From Sulfuriferula sp. AH1 (GTDB lineage: Bacteria; Pseudomonadota; Gammaproteobacteria; Burkholderiales; Sulfuriferulaceae), in NCBI RefSeq assembly GCF_002162035.1, contig NZ_CP021139.1, forward strand, positions 1 through 39,138: 39,138 nt of DNA, given 5' to 3'. The position numbers and the translations under genes are program-made. The notes under the pieces are model-generated. The model did not search any database. It was given only the letters and a program-made list of their open reading frames with translations, and had not been told where the DNA came from. Below, piece after piece: positions 19,808-27,117 of the stretch (positions are counted from its first letter, which is position 1; each line of letters opens with the position of its first letter).

Positions 19808-20254
19808 ATGCAAAGCATGACCCTTGAGCAGCTTCGCGTTGCCAGCAATGCCGGCGGCGTCTCAGGCGTGACCTTGAAAGGGCAGGGCGGGGCGTTCCTT
19901 GTTCAGATCGCAACCCGCAGCGGTTCCGGTGCCGTGCTGTCGAAGGCCCGCAGCGGCGAGCCGCGCCGGTTCGGCAATCCGATTGCTGCCCTGTCCCTGT
20001 TGCGTGATCTTGGAATCACAGTCGGCCAGTTCGACGCCAGTGACTGGAACCCCGCCGAAAAGGTGGTCAATAGCCGCGACGATGCGAGGGCGCAGGTACT
20101 GCGCGGAGCGCACGAAGCCGCCGCCTATAACCAGTGGCTGACCGGCGAGATTCAAGCATCCATTGACGACCCACGGCCGAGCATTCCGCACGATGAAGTC
20201 ATGGCCGAGATGGACGCCGACATTGCCGCCTTGCCGAAGAAAAAGCGCGCATGA
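19808..20254 (+). CDS. Antitoxin of a RelE/ParE-type toxin-antitoxin pair
   Basis: A 148-residue protein coupled by a 4-bp overlap to a RelE/ParE toxin, the arrangement expected of an antitoxin. The ATG at 19808 is chosen for AAGGAGA at 19797-19802. The N-terminal part (LKGQGGAFLVQIATRSG ... LSKARSGEPRRFGNPIAAL) likely binds DNA or autoregulates. The C-terminal third (RPSIPHDEVMAEMDADIAALPKKKRA) resembles the toxin-neutralising tail of such antitoxins. It is longer than most ParD or RelB antitoxins, so the family is not certain. The promoter lies in the res region upstream. Confidence 0.82.
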   Translation: MQSMTLEQLRVASNAGGVSGVTLKGQGGAFLVQIATRSGSGAVLSKARSGEPRRFGNPIAALSLLRDLGITVGQFDASDWNPAEKVVNSRDDARAQVLRGAHEAAAYNQWLTGEIQASIDDPRPSIPHDEVMAEMDADIAALPKKKRA

Positions 20255-20553
20255 CGGCCAAGCCTTACCGCATTGAGTGGCGGCCGATGGCACGCGAGGA
20301 CTTGCGCGCCATCGTGCGCTACATCGGCAAGGACAACCCGACGCGGGCAAAGAGCTTCGGCCAGGAGCTGCGCGACAAGACCAAGCCGCTTGCACAGCAT
20401 CCAGAGATTGGCCGACATGGCCGGCCGGGCTTGCCCGAGTGGCTGCGCGAACTGATCGTGCATCCGAACTACATCGTTTTTTATCGTGTGCTGGCCGAGG
20501 CCCGCACCGTTCAGATTTTGAGAGTGAAGCACGCGGCGCAAAAAACGCCGTGA
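20251..20553 (+). CDS. RelE/ParE-superfamily toxin
   Basis: A 100-residue protein with the ParE/RelE fold signature: YRIEWRPMAREDLRAIVRYIGKDNP at the N-terminus, ELRDKTKPLAQHPEIGRHGRPGLPEWLREL in the middle and YIVFYRVLAEARTVQILRVKHAAQ at the C-terminus. ParE members poison gyrase and RelE members cleave mRNA; ParE is more likely from these blocks. With the antitoxin it would kill plasmid-free daughters. A terminator follows 10 bp after the stop. Confidence 0.9.
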   Translation: MTAKPYRIEWRPMAREDLRAIVRYIGKDNPTRAKSFGQELRDKTKPLAQHPEIGRHGRPGLPEWLRELIVHPNYIVFYRVLAEARTVQILRVKHAAQKTP

Positions 20554-20562
20554 TTACCAACC

Positions 20563-20586
20563 CCGGCGCGCTAACGCCGGTTTTTT
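20563..20586 (+). terminator. Rho-independent terminator of the toxin-antitoxin operon
   Basis: Stem CCGGCG / CGCCGG with loop CGCTAA, followed directly by TTTTTT. Confidence 0.88.
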
Positions 20587-20600
20587 CAGGAGTGGCGAAG

Positions 20601-20963
20601 ATGAACACGAACCAAGAATTGGGCGTATCAATAGAACAGGCGGAAACGATGGCTAACGCTTTTTTTGAGCAGATCGAACCGAAGGTAAGGAAGGGCAGGG
20701 CGTGGACGTTCCACCGCCTCAATGCTGCGTGCGACACGCCGAACGCGGAACGCGTGCAGGCCGTGCTTTACCCCGACGACGGCCAAGGCTTTGCCCTGTA
20801 CGCCCGTCAAGGCCAGACCTTGCACGCCGTGACCCATGACGGCCGCCCGGTGCGCTTTCGGACGTTTGAGAAGGCACTCACGACGCTGGCCGACGTGTCG
20901 CACCTCGACCCGGAAATCATCGTGGATTCGTCCAACTGGTGCGAGGAAACCGGCCCGCACTGA
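20601..20963 (+). CDS. Conserved hypothetical protein between toxin-antitoxin and repA
   Basis: A 120-residue acidic, soluble protein with no signal peptide or membrane segment. It starts at ATG 20601 with AGGAG at 20588-20592, just past the toxin terminator. No function recognised. Its first ~60 residues (VSIEQAETMANAFFEQIEPKVRKGRAWTF) look helical, and the remainder alternates short strands (AVLYPDDGQGFALYARQGQTLHAVTHDG). Coding quality, ribosome-binding site and flanking terminator/hairpin support a real gene. A hairpin separates it from repA. Confidence 0.75.
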   Translation: MNTNQELGVSIEQAETMANAFFEQIEPKVRKGRAWTFHRLNAACDTPNAERVQAVLYPDDGQGFALYARQGQTLHAVTHDGRPVRFRTFEKALTTLADVSHLDPEIIVDSSNWCEETGPH

Positions 20964-20978
20964 CGCAGGAAAAAGAAA

Positions 20979-21008
20979 AGCCCAACACCGCGCTAACAGT
21001 GTTGGGCT
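20979..21008. terminator. Perfect 10-bp hairpin between the hypothetical gene and repA
   Basis: AGCCCAACAC (20979-20988) pairs with GTGTTGGGCT (20999-21008) around a 10-nt loop. An A-rich run lies on its left and no T run on its right. So it would make a better terminator for leftward transcription, or act as a bidirectional/attenuating structure ahead of repA. Confidence 0.65.
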
Positions 21009-21072
21009 GGTGCGGCCCGGAGTGGCGAAACCCATTAGGCCGCGTGACCATTACCAAAACAGGAAAACGATC

Positions 21073-22137
21073 ATGACCAATACTACCAAAAATGGCGCGA
21101 GACAGACAGCCTTAAACCTTGATGGCGGCACGTTCAAGAAGCCCGCCGCGCCTACGCCGGTTTCCAAGTTCCCAAGTCTTGAGGAAAAGGAACGACTGAT
21201 TCGCAAGCCGTGGACTACGGAAATGCTCCCGCGTCATCACCAGTTGATCGAGGACGCCTTAGAGATCGAGCAGGAGGAAGCGAGGGCGGCCGGCGCGCTT
21301 GGCTACATGGCCCGCACTCTTGCGCAAGCTACTTTGCCCCACAAAGACCCGAAGTTGCCACCTCGGACGATGTACACCCGCGACACCGGCCGCCTGACCC
21401 TTTCAGTCGTTCCGACCAGTCCCCGACATGGCATCCCCTACGGGTCGATTCCGCGCGTGATTCTGGCGTGGATATGCAGCGAGGCCGTGAAGACGAAGGC
21501 GCGCACGCTTTCCCTCGGGCACTCGCAAAGCGACTTTCTGGAAAGCCTCAATCTGCACAACAACGGCCGCGACATTGCCCGCTTCCGCGAGCAAGCCTTG
21601 CGCCTGTTCAAGTCGGTTATTTCCGTGGAGTACACCGACGAGCGCGACGGCGACCTATCGGCCCGCCTGATGATTTCCGAGTCGTCACATGTGTTTTGGC
21701 ACCCCAAGGCTTCCGAGCAGCGCGGCCTTTGGGAGAGTTCGCTAGAGCTGTCCGAGGGCTTCTTTCGGGAAATCATGGCCGCGCCCGTGCCGATTGACAT
21801 GCGCGTGTTCCACGCCTTGAGCAAGTCGCCGCTGGCGATGGATATTTACACATGGCTGACCTATCGCATGTTCGTTTTGCGCCGCTCTGGCCGGTCGTCT
21901 GCCTTCGTGCCTTGGGCCGGGTTGAAATCGCAATTTGGGGCTGGCTACCCGGACACAGATCAGGGCTTCCGCGACTTCAAGAAGGGGTTTCGCTTGCGCC
22001 TGAAAGAAGTCCTGTTGTTCTACCCGGCCGCACAGGGCCACATTCAGGAAAAGCCTGTAGGGCTGGCCTTGACGCCGTGCGAGCTGCACATTTCCCACAC
22101 CAACGGGGCCAAGCTGTCGAGTCTGCCCAAGGCTTAA
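21073..22137 (+). CDS. repA: RepA, plasmid replication initiator
   Basis: A 354-residue initiator of the 'plasmid-encoded RepA' (RepA_C) family. Recognisable blocks are PYGSIPRVILAWICSEAV, FREQALRLFKSVISVEY, ALSKSPLAMDIYTWLTYRMF and the C-terminal GFRDFKKGFRLRLKEVLLFYP region, which carries the winged-helix DNA-binding part. It should bind the iterons that begin about 290 bp downstream. ATG 21073 is used because it follows AGGAAA and gives a plausible basic N-terminus; the open frame begins earlier. No copy-control RNA is evident next to it, so control is probably by iterons. Confidence 0.88.
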   Translation: MTNTTKNGARQTALNLDGGTFKKPAAPTPVSKFPSLEEKERLIRKPWTTEMLPRHHQLIEDALEIEQEEARAAGALGYMARTLAQATLPHKDPKLPPRTMYTRDTGRLTLSVVPTSPRHGIPYGSIPRVILAWICSEAVKTKARTLSLGHSQSDFLESLNLHNNGRDIARFREQALRLFKSVISVEYTDERDGDLSARLMISESSHVFWHPKASEQRGLWESSLELSEGFFREIMAAPVPIDMRVFHALSKSPLAMDIYTWLTYRMFVLRRSGRSSAFVPWAGLKSQFGAGYPDTDQGFRDFKKGFRLRLKEVLLFYPAAQGHIQEKPVGLALTPCELHISHTNGAKLSSLPKA

Positions 22138-22390
22138 TTGGCTCACCCCGGCGCGGCCGGGGCCGGGCTTTCGTGCTGCGCATCGAGCCTTGTTCCAAGT
22201 CTCGACCCCTTCGGGCTTCAATCCCTTTCGTCATGCCGTCCCGGCAGCGCTGCGCGTCATGTTGATGGCGACACCGCGGCGAGCTGGCCACCGTGTCGGC
22301 GTCACCAGTGCCGGACGTGAAATCGCACCCCCCCACCTTTGGCGACAGAGCCGGCGACCTGGTGCGCTCCGGCTGTCACCATTCCCCCGA

Positions 22391-22720
22391 TCTGTGGAAA
22401 AACCCTGTGGATAGCAACAGTTATCCACGTGCAATCACTCCCGCGAGCCGAAAGCCCACCGCCCAAGGGGTTGCGGTCGATTTGGGGAAGTCGCGACGTG
22501 TAATCACTCCCGCGTCAACGTGTAATCACTCCCGCGTCAACGTGTAATCACTCCCGCACTCGACTTTTCCACAGCCCGCAAACCCGCGCCCCGCCTAGCT
22601 TTTCGCGGTTATCCACCGCTCCTACAAGTAGCTTGCTACAAATAGCTTTTTTTCAAATATATAAAAACAAGTAGTTGGAGCGCCAAAAACCGTGGATAAC
22701 TCGACCGCCTGAGAAAAAGG
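22391..22720. other. oriV: iterons, DnaA boxes and AT-rich region
   Basis: Three contiguous direct repeats of period 22 bp start at 22496, 22518 and 22540 (core CGTGTAATCACTCCCGC). A diverged copy, CGTGCAATCACTCCCGCG, starts at 22428. DnaA-box-like sequences are TTATCCACG (22421-22429), TTATCCACC (22609-22617) and, on the minus strand, at 22691-22699. An AT-rich stretch at 22636-22675 (including CAAATATATAAAAAC) may be the melting region. This is a standard theta-type iteron origin placed just after repA. Confidence 0.9.
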
Positions 22721-23255
22721 AACGCCGCAAAGCGGTCTGCGACCGGGGCACCCCTTCGGGGTTCCCCCACCTTCGGCGGCTCCCCCTCCCCATAAATGGA
22801 TGGCCTGCGGCCATGACTGTTTTTGAAGCGCGGCAAGCCGCGCCAGGTACGCGCCCGCCACAGCCAGAACAGGCGATCGTTCAACACGAAAGACCGAAAA
22901 CCGGTTTATCAGGAAGGAGAGAGGCCAGCACCGCGCACTAAACGGGCTACAGCAGCGCGCAAAGGCCGCAAGGCGCGCTTTTGGATGTCAAGGCACGGGC
23001 CAAGCAGGGGAGGCCGTAAAAGTAGCTCTATGGGCCTTTAAAGAAGTCTGCAGGATTTAGCACGCTGAATCTGTCTTGGAATCCCGAAAAAGCGGCGTAC
23101 TTTCAACAGATGGCGCGAACTTGACACGCCGCACCACTCCCCCCGCCCCTCGCCAGCGAGGGGAGCGATTCGCCATCTGTCGTCAGGGGTGCAGGCGGCG
23201 GGGCGCTTCGCTTCCTTGACTGCCCCCCAGACTAGAGGCTTGGGTCGTTCCAGTG
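22721..23255. other. Non-coding stretch between oriV and kfrA
   Basis: No gene is supported. It contains several short GC hairpins (for example ACCCCTTCGGGGT at 22750-22762) and a terminator-like hairpin AGCGCGC / GCGCGCT at 22954-22960 and 22973-22979 ending in TTTT. The short frames here have poor codon usage and no ribosome-binding sites. It probably serves to end repA-side transcription. Confidence 0.6.
22954..22982 (+). terminator. Candidate terminator downstream of the origin
   Basis: A 7-bp stem AGCGCGC / GCGCGCT with a 12-nt loop, ending in TTTT at 22979-22982. Confidence 0.5.
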
Positions 23256-23350
23256 GCATCAAGGGTGAAGGCTTCGCCCGCCATCCTCACCCGTTCGGTG
23301 CTCGCCCTGCGGGCTGCGCTCCGCGTGCGGCCTCCGGTGTCGCCCTTGAC
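23256..23350. repeat. Left copy of a perfect 95-bp inverted repeat flanking kfrA
   Basis: The 95 bp from GCATCAAGGGTGAAGG to CGCCCTTGAC are the exact reverse complement of 24638-24732. The homology ends abruptly on both sides. It lies about 130 bp upstream of kfrA and just before its promoter. Confidence 0.95.
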
Positions 23351-23410
23351 ACCCCTTCCACTTGACAACCGAGGCGGCCAGCGAAGGCCCGGCGAAATAA
23401 TCCGCTTTTC

Positions 23411-23460
23411 TTTATGGTGTAGTAGTAATAGTAGTAGTATAATTACTATTATTCCTACCA
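23411..23460 (+). promoter_or_regulatory. kfrA promoter and probable operator
   Basis: TATAAT at 23438-23443 sits inside a dyad (AATAGTA at 23427-23433 with TACTATT at 23444-23450), so a repressor bound there would block the promoter. In RK2, KfrA binds its own operator and represses itself; the same is inferred here. The -35 is weak (TGGTGT at 23415-23420). Confidence 0.65.
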
Positions 23461-23480
23461 ACCCCGAAGGAGTCAGCAAA

Positions 23481-24518
23481 ATGGCCTTATCCCAAGACAT
23501 CAAAGAGCGCATCTTTGCCGCCGCCGACGCCCTGCACGCGGCCAGCGAAACCGGCGAGTTTCCGAGCGTGGAGGCCGTGCGCCAGGAGAGCCGCGCCGGC
23601 ATGAACAACGTGGTGGAGGCCATGAAGGAATGGCGGCAGAACCAGCGCAAGCAGGTTCAGGCCGTGCGCGAGCCGTTGCCCGTTGAATTGCATGGCGTGG
23701 TGCAGAGCATGGGCCAAAGTCTTTGGGAGACGGCGCAGCAACTGGCGAACGAATCGCTAGACGCTGCCAAGGTTGCCTTTGAAACCGAAAAAAACGACCT
23801 GATCCAGCTATCGGCCGAACAGTCCGAATCCTACGAGAAGCAAGCCGCCGAGCTGGAGGCCGCGCAAGCCCGCATTGCAGAGCTTGAACGCCAAGCCACG
23901 GCCGCCGCAGCCGCAGCGCAAGCCACCGCCCAAGAGCTGGAAGCCACCCGCAGCGCCCGGCTTGCAGCCGAGCAAGCCGCAGCCCTTGCCAACCAGAAGG
24001 CCGAGGAAATCGAACGCCGGGCGGCCGAGCTGCGCGCCGAACTGACTCACGCACACACCGAAGCCGAAGCCGCCGCCACGGCCGCCAAGGCGACGGCCGA
24101 CAGCTTGCGCGCTGATGCCGACCGCTTGCGCACCGAGCGCGACAAGGCGCAGCAGCGTCAAGAACTGGCCGACGCTGAAAACGCCAAGCTGGCCGCCAGT
24201 CTGGCCGCCGCTCAAAGCGAGACGATGAAGGCACAAGCGGCCCTTGCTGGCCTCACCGCCAAAACAGAGGCCACCGAGCAGGCGCACCAGGAGCAGCGCA
24301 AGCAAGCCGCCGCAGAGGCGCATCGAGCAGCCGAGCGCATGACCAAGGCGCAGGCCGAACGCGACGACGCCACCAAAGCCGCCACAGAGGCCAGAGAACG
24401 GGCCGCAGGGCTGGCCGGGCAGTTGCAGGCTATGCAGGAGCAGAACGCCGCTTTGCTGGCCGCGATCAAGCCGCAGGGCGAACCGAAGCCCAAGAAAACA
24501 CCGCCTGCCAAAGCCTGA
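23481..24518 (+). CDS. kfrA: KfrA, coiled-coil DNA-binding protein
   Basis: A 345-residue protein. Residues about 1-60 form the KfrA N-terminal DNA-binding domain (IKERIFAAADALHAASETGEFPSVEAVRQ). From about residue 95 to 325 it is an almost continuous Ala/Glu/Arg-rich alpha-helical coiled coil (LEAAQARIAELERQATAAAAAAQ and similar). The tail is basic (KPQGEPKPKKTPPAKA). KfrA proteins are autorepressors that form long filaments and aid plasmid stability. ATG 23481 has AAGGAG at 23467-23472. The gene and its promoter are framed by the 95-bp inverted repeat. Confidence 0.93.
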   Translation: MALSQDIKERIFAAADALHAASETGEFPSVEAVRQESRAGMNNVVEAMKEWRQNQRKQVQAVREPLPVELHGVVQSMGQSLWETAQQLANESLDAAKVAFETEKNDLIQLSAEQSESYEKQAAELEAAQARIAELERQATAAAAAAQATAQELEATRSARLAAEQAAALANQKAEEIERRAAELRAELTHAHTEAEAAATAAKATADSLRADADRLRTERDKAQQRQELADAENAKLAASLAAAQSETMKAQAALAGLTAKTEATEQAHQEQRKQAAAEAHRAAERMTKAQAERDDATKAATEARERAAGLAGQLQAMQEQNAALLAAIKPQGEPKPKKTPPAKA

Positions 24519-24521
24519 TAT

Positions 24522-24576
24522 TGGCGACGGCTTCACGACCTGGCCAACGCGCAGCCGTCACCAACGGCCGCCGCGT
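24522..24576 (-). pseudogene. Remnant of the 3' end of a serine recombinase gene
   Basis: Read on the minus strand this encodes AVGDGCALARS followed by a stop, matching AVGDKKELARS-stop at the end of the resolvase at 29-712. The two share the identical 17-bp GCTTCACGACCTGGCCA (26-42 and 24530-24546). The rest of a recombinase is absent. Confidence 0.7.
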
Positions 24577-24637
24577 TTTGGCTGTTTCATTCCCGCGTTC
24601 ATTGCCAGTTGTGGCCCGTGTTATGGCTGGAATCGGC

Positions 24638-24732
24638 GTCAAGGGCGACACCGGAGGCCGCACGCGGAGCGCAGCCCGCAGGGCGAGCACCGAACGGGTG
24701 AGGATGGCGGGCGAAGCCTTCACCCTTGATGC
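24638..24732. repeat. Right copy of the perfect 95-bp inverted repeat flanking kfrA
   Basis: Exact reverse complement of 23256-23350. The following stretch to 24922 has no gene. It contains TGGTGACA (24878-24885) and its inverted partner TGTCACCA (24913-24920), a motif also found in the virB5 leader at 28187-28227. Confidence 0.95.
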
Positions 24733-24922
24733 TGATGGAAGGCCATAGAGCCTATCGGCAAGGGGGAGGGACGAAGGGCGTAGCCCGCCACCCCTGCCCC
24801 CGCAGCCAGTCGGGCAAGAACCGACGCGGGATGCAACCCGAAGGGGGTTGCCCAAGCGAAGCGCGGAGGGGTTCCCGCTGGTGACAGATTGGCGCGATCG
24901 AGGCAGATCCGTTGTCACCAAA

Positions 24923-24946
24923 AGATAACCCCGCCGAAGCGGGGTT
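24923..24946 (-). terminator. Rho-independent terminator of the virB5-virB6 operon
   Basis: Stem AACCCCGC / GCGGGGTT (24927-24934 and 24939-24946) with a tetraloop. Read leftward it is followed by ATCTTTT. It lies 5 bp after the last gene of the minus-strand operon. Confidence 0.85.
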
Positions 24947-24951
24947 GAGGG

Positions 24952-25254
24952 TCAGCGTTCCAGCTCGACAGAGGGCAGAGGGTGCGCCCGTTCGATGTTC
25001 TGCATGTTGTAGGCGTATTCGTCTCGGCCTAACGTCGTGGGCCGTGCGCCGTCTCGCTTTGCTGCGCTGGCTACCTTCGTCACATCGAGGGCATGAGCAG
25101 CCGCCAAGCCCGGCACATGCGCTTTAGCTGTGCGCGGGTTTTCGGCGTGTTCCCACTCCTGCAACCAGTGGGCAATCCGCTGGCTGTCAGGCGTGTAGCC
25201 GGTTGCATGTGTCATGAGACGCATTAGGGCTTCGTGTTCCAGTTGGCTGAACAT
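24952..25254 (-). CDS. Small hypothetical protein at the end of the T4SS operon
   Basis: A 100-residue soluble protein starting EHEALMRLMTHATGYTPDSQRIAHWLQEW. It begins 4 bp after the virB6 stop and is followed by a terminator, so it is the last gene of the operon. The N-terminal pattern (a short leucine-rich helix, then a 'G.S.R.A..L..W' motif) recalls a family of small plasmid proteins (DUF7673-like), but the resemblance is only to the first ~35 residues. No function assigned. Confidence 0.65.
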   Translation of the reverse strand: MFSQLEHEALMRLMTHATGYTPDSQRIAHWLQEWEHAENPRTAKAHVPGLAAAHALDVTKVASAAKRDGARPTTLGRDEYAYNMQNIERAHPLPSVELER

Positions 25255-25257
25255 GGT

Positions 25258-26361
25258 TTATTTCTCCACCTTTCCGCCCGGCTGTTTCCCCCAAGCCGAT
25301 GCCAAGCGTTCCTTGACACCTTCACGGTAAGCAGGATTGCGCGCCCAAATACTGCGGCCCATTGCCAAGTGTTCTGCACGTCGGGCGGTTGTCTGATGGC
25401 CGGTGCGAGGGTCAAGGCGCGTTGATGTTGGGTTGACCATGTTGTTTAGGCCACCCGCTGCACGACCTGGTGCAGAAGCCATGCCGGCCGCACTGCGTGC
25501 CATTCCGCCGAACGTAATTGCCGCAGAGGACATGCCGCCCGCAAGCTGCGCTGCATAGTTGTTGACCGTGTAGAGGATATACAACATCACCGACGAAACG
25601 ACCAGCAATTGCAAGGACGTGAATAGCGGGTTTTGGTCGCTGTCAATATCGACAGGCCCGACAAATGCCAAGAACGCTTTAATAGCGAAAGAGAGCACCG
25701 CAGCCAATAGCGCAATTTGAAACAACGCAGTCATGACAACACTAAACCAGCGGTCAAAAAATTGCTTTGTCGGTGCCCACATCAAGAGCATGACGAACAG
25801 CGGGCCGATGCCAAGCATGATCGACAGTACGGCCTTAGCCATCACAATCATGGCTCCCGCAGGAAGGGCAATGATTAGAGTTGCAAGGGCGATGATGCAG
25901 GCATTTATATATTCGCCTACAGCCATGCCCGTTTCGCTCCATCCACGATTCCCGGCTTTTTCCCAAAGTTGCGCCGACAAGTCCAAGCCCTTGCCGAACG
26001 CATCATCAACGACGCCATAAACCGACGTTGGGGACATGCCATTGCTGCCGGAAAAAGAGGCCGCCAAAGCCGATTCCAGACCGCGTATGGCCTCAACAAC
26101 CCAAGTCAGGTACATATCCGCATTCAGAGCAAAAGCGGAAATCAGCAGGAATTTGCCGCATGAAAGCAGGAAAGTCGAAAAAGGGGCTTCGACCTTCCCC
26201 AAAACCATCATGAAGCCGTTCATCACGTAATGAAACGTCGTCAGTAGAACCGCCAATGTTACGAATGTGGAGACGACCGCGCCCGCCGTTGTATTCACGT
26301 AGGTGTTTAGGGCGGTGTCGATAGTCTCGCCAATGAATTGAAACAGCATAGGGCCGGCCAT
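25258..26361 (-). CDS. virB6: VirB6-like T4SS inner-membrane channel component
   Basis: A 367-residue polytopic membrane protein of the TrbL/VirB6 family. It has an N-terminal periplasmic-type segment, hydrophobic segments near residues 30-50, 60-85, 160-185, 190-215, 230-250 and 265-285, and the conserved Trp-rich region around LTWVVEAIRG. The C-terminal ~80 residues are soluble and polar (GHQTTARRAEHLAMGRS). VirB6 forms part of the inner-membrane channel of conjugative machines. ATG 26361 is chosen over an upstream TTG because AGGAG precedes it. It overlaps neither neighbour but follows eexN by 2 bp. Confidence 0.88.
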   Translation of the reverse strand: MAGPMLFQFIGETIDTALNTYVNTTAGAVVSTFVTLAVLLTTFHYVMNGFMMVLGKVEAPFSTFLLSCGKFLLISAFALNADMYLTWVVEAIRGLESALAASFSGSNGMSPTSVYGVVDDAFGKGLDLSAQLWEKAGNRGWSETGMAVGEYINACIIALATLIIALPAGAMIVMAKAVLSIMLGIGPLFVMLLMWAPTKQFFDRWFSVVMTALFQIALLAAVLSFAIKAFLAFVGPVDIDSDQNPLFTSLQLLVVSSVMLYILYTVNNYAAQLAGGMSSAAITFGGMARSAAGMASAPGRAAGGLNNMVNPTSTRLDPRTGHQTTARRAEHLAMGRSIWARNPAYREGVKERLASAWGKQPGGKVEK

Positions 26362-26363
26362 GT

Positions 26364-26621
26364 TCAATCTCCTTTCTTGCCGAAATCAACGGCGTTAGGT
26401 GTTACCCACCCGCGCCGGGCGTTGGCTTTTTGGTTGTCCGCCTGCTGAGCGTTTACGCAGTTTGCGGACTCCCTAAGCCGGCCAGGATCAGCTTTGCATT
26501 TGGCGAGCATTTCCTTACGTTCGGCTTCGTGTTCCTTGTACCAATCTACGGTTTGAACTGGCGTGTTTTCACCGCAGCCGGCGAGGATGGCGAGAAGCGT
26601 CAAGAGGACGATATTTTTCAT
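26364..26621 (-). CDS. eexN: EexN-family entry-exclusion lipoprotein
   Basis: An 85-residue lipoprotein. It has a signal peptide with lipobox LAGC (Cys16), then the EexN signature VDWYKEHEAERKEMLAKCKADPGRLRESANCVNAQQA. EexN proteins block entry of related conjugative plasmids at the inner membrane and lie between virB5 and virB6 in related systems (family knowledge). The last ~20 residues, KANARRGW and V-FG, repeat the tail of VirB5 (see findings). The start overlaps the preceding gene's stop by 4 bp. Confidence 0.88.
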   Translation of the reverse strand: MKNIVLLTLLAILAGCGENTPVQTVDWYKEHEAERKEMLAKCKADPGRLRESANCVNAQQADNQKANARRGWVTPNAVDFGKKGD

Positions 26622-27103
26622 TTCCGTACCTCCTGCACTTCGGCGTCAATGACATGGCCCCGGCTGCGAGTGGCGTGCGCTTCGTGTGCCTGAACATAGT
26701 TCATGGCGTGGGCCAGCTCGGCGGCATCAATGATGCGCAGAGCGGCGACTGTGCGCAGGGCGCTTTCCCGAGTGCCTACCCAATGTCCGGCGAAGCGTTC
26801 GCCAGAATTCCGCAGAATGAACACGCAGGCCCCAAGGCAACCACCGGATAAAACCACAGCCAGCAGGGGCGAAATCGGCGCAGGCTGGCGAGGCAGGGGA
26901 ACGCCCAACCAGTCAACGGCAGCTATCAGAAAAGGCATGATGGCAAACACGGCCGCGAGGATGTCGCCATGAATCATGGAAGGTGCACGCTTGCCCACTT
27001 CGCGGGTAAAACCCATGCGGTCAATGCAGGCCCAAAAACGCCACATCGCCAGCAGTAAGAAGAAGCACAGCACGACAATTGGAAGATGCAGATACGAGAC
27101 CAT
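26618..27103 (-). CDS. Three-helix membrane protein in the T4SS operon, function unknown
   Basis: A 161-residue protein with hydrophobic segments at about residues 5-25, 47-65 and 78-100, then a soluble C-terminal half rich in Ala/Arg/His (LRTVAALRIIDAAELAHAMNYVQAHEAHATRSRGHVI). GGAGGTG lies 6-7 bp before the ATG. It sits between virB5 and eexN, so a role in pilus assembly or exclusion is possible, but it is not recognised as VirB7 or VirB8. The stop overlaps eexN. Confidence 0.75.
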   Translation of the reverse strand: MVSYLHLPIVVLCFFLLLAMWRFWACIDRMGFTREVGKRAPSMIHGDILAAVFAIMPFLIAAVDWLGVPLPRQPAPISPLLAVVLSGGCLGACVFILRNSGERFAGHWVGTRESALRTVAALRIIDAAELAHAMNYVQAHEAHATRSRGHVIDAEVQEVRK

Positions 27104-27117
27104 TTTTCACACCTCCC

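Noticed and set aside
22427..22560. Regular 22-bp repeats considered as a CRISPR array
   Set aside because: Three repeats are directly contiguous with no spacers, there are no cas genes, and DnaA boxes and repA are adjacent; they are origin iterons.
22675..22941. Open frame downstream of oriV
   Set aside because: No ribosome-binding site, low-complexity Arg/Pro-rich translation, and the region is filled with origin elements and hairpins.
24521..24748. Plus-strand frame over the right 95-bp repeat
   Set aside because: It runs through the resolvase remnant and the inverted repeat; the same peptide appears on the opposite side of kfrA, so it reflects the repeat, not a gene.
26028..26230. Several plus-strand frames opposite virB6
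   Set aside because: They lie entirely inside virB6, with no start signals and unnatural composition.
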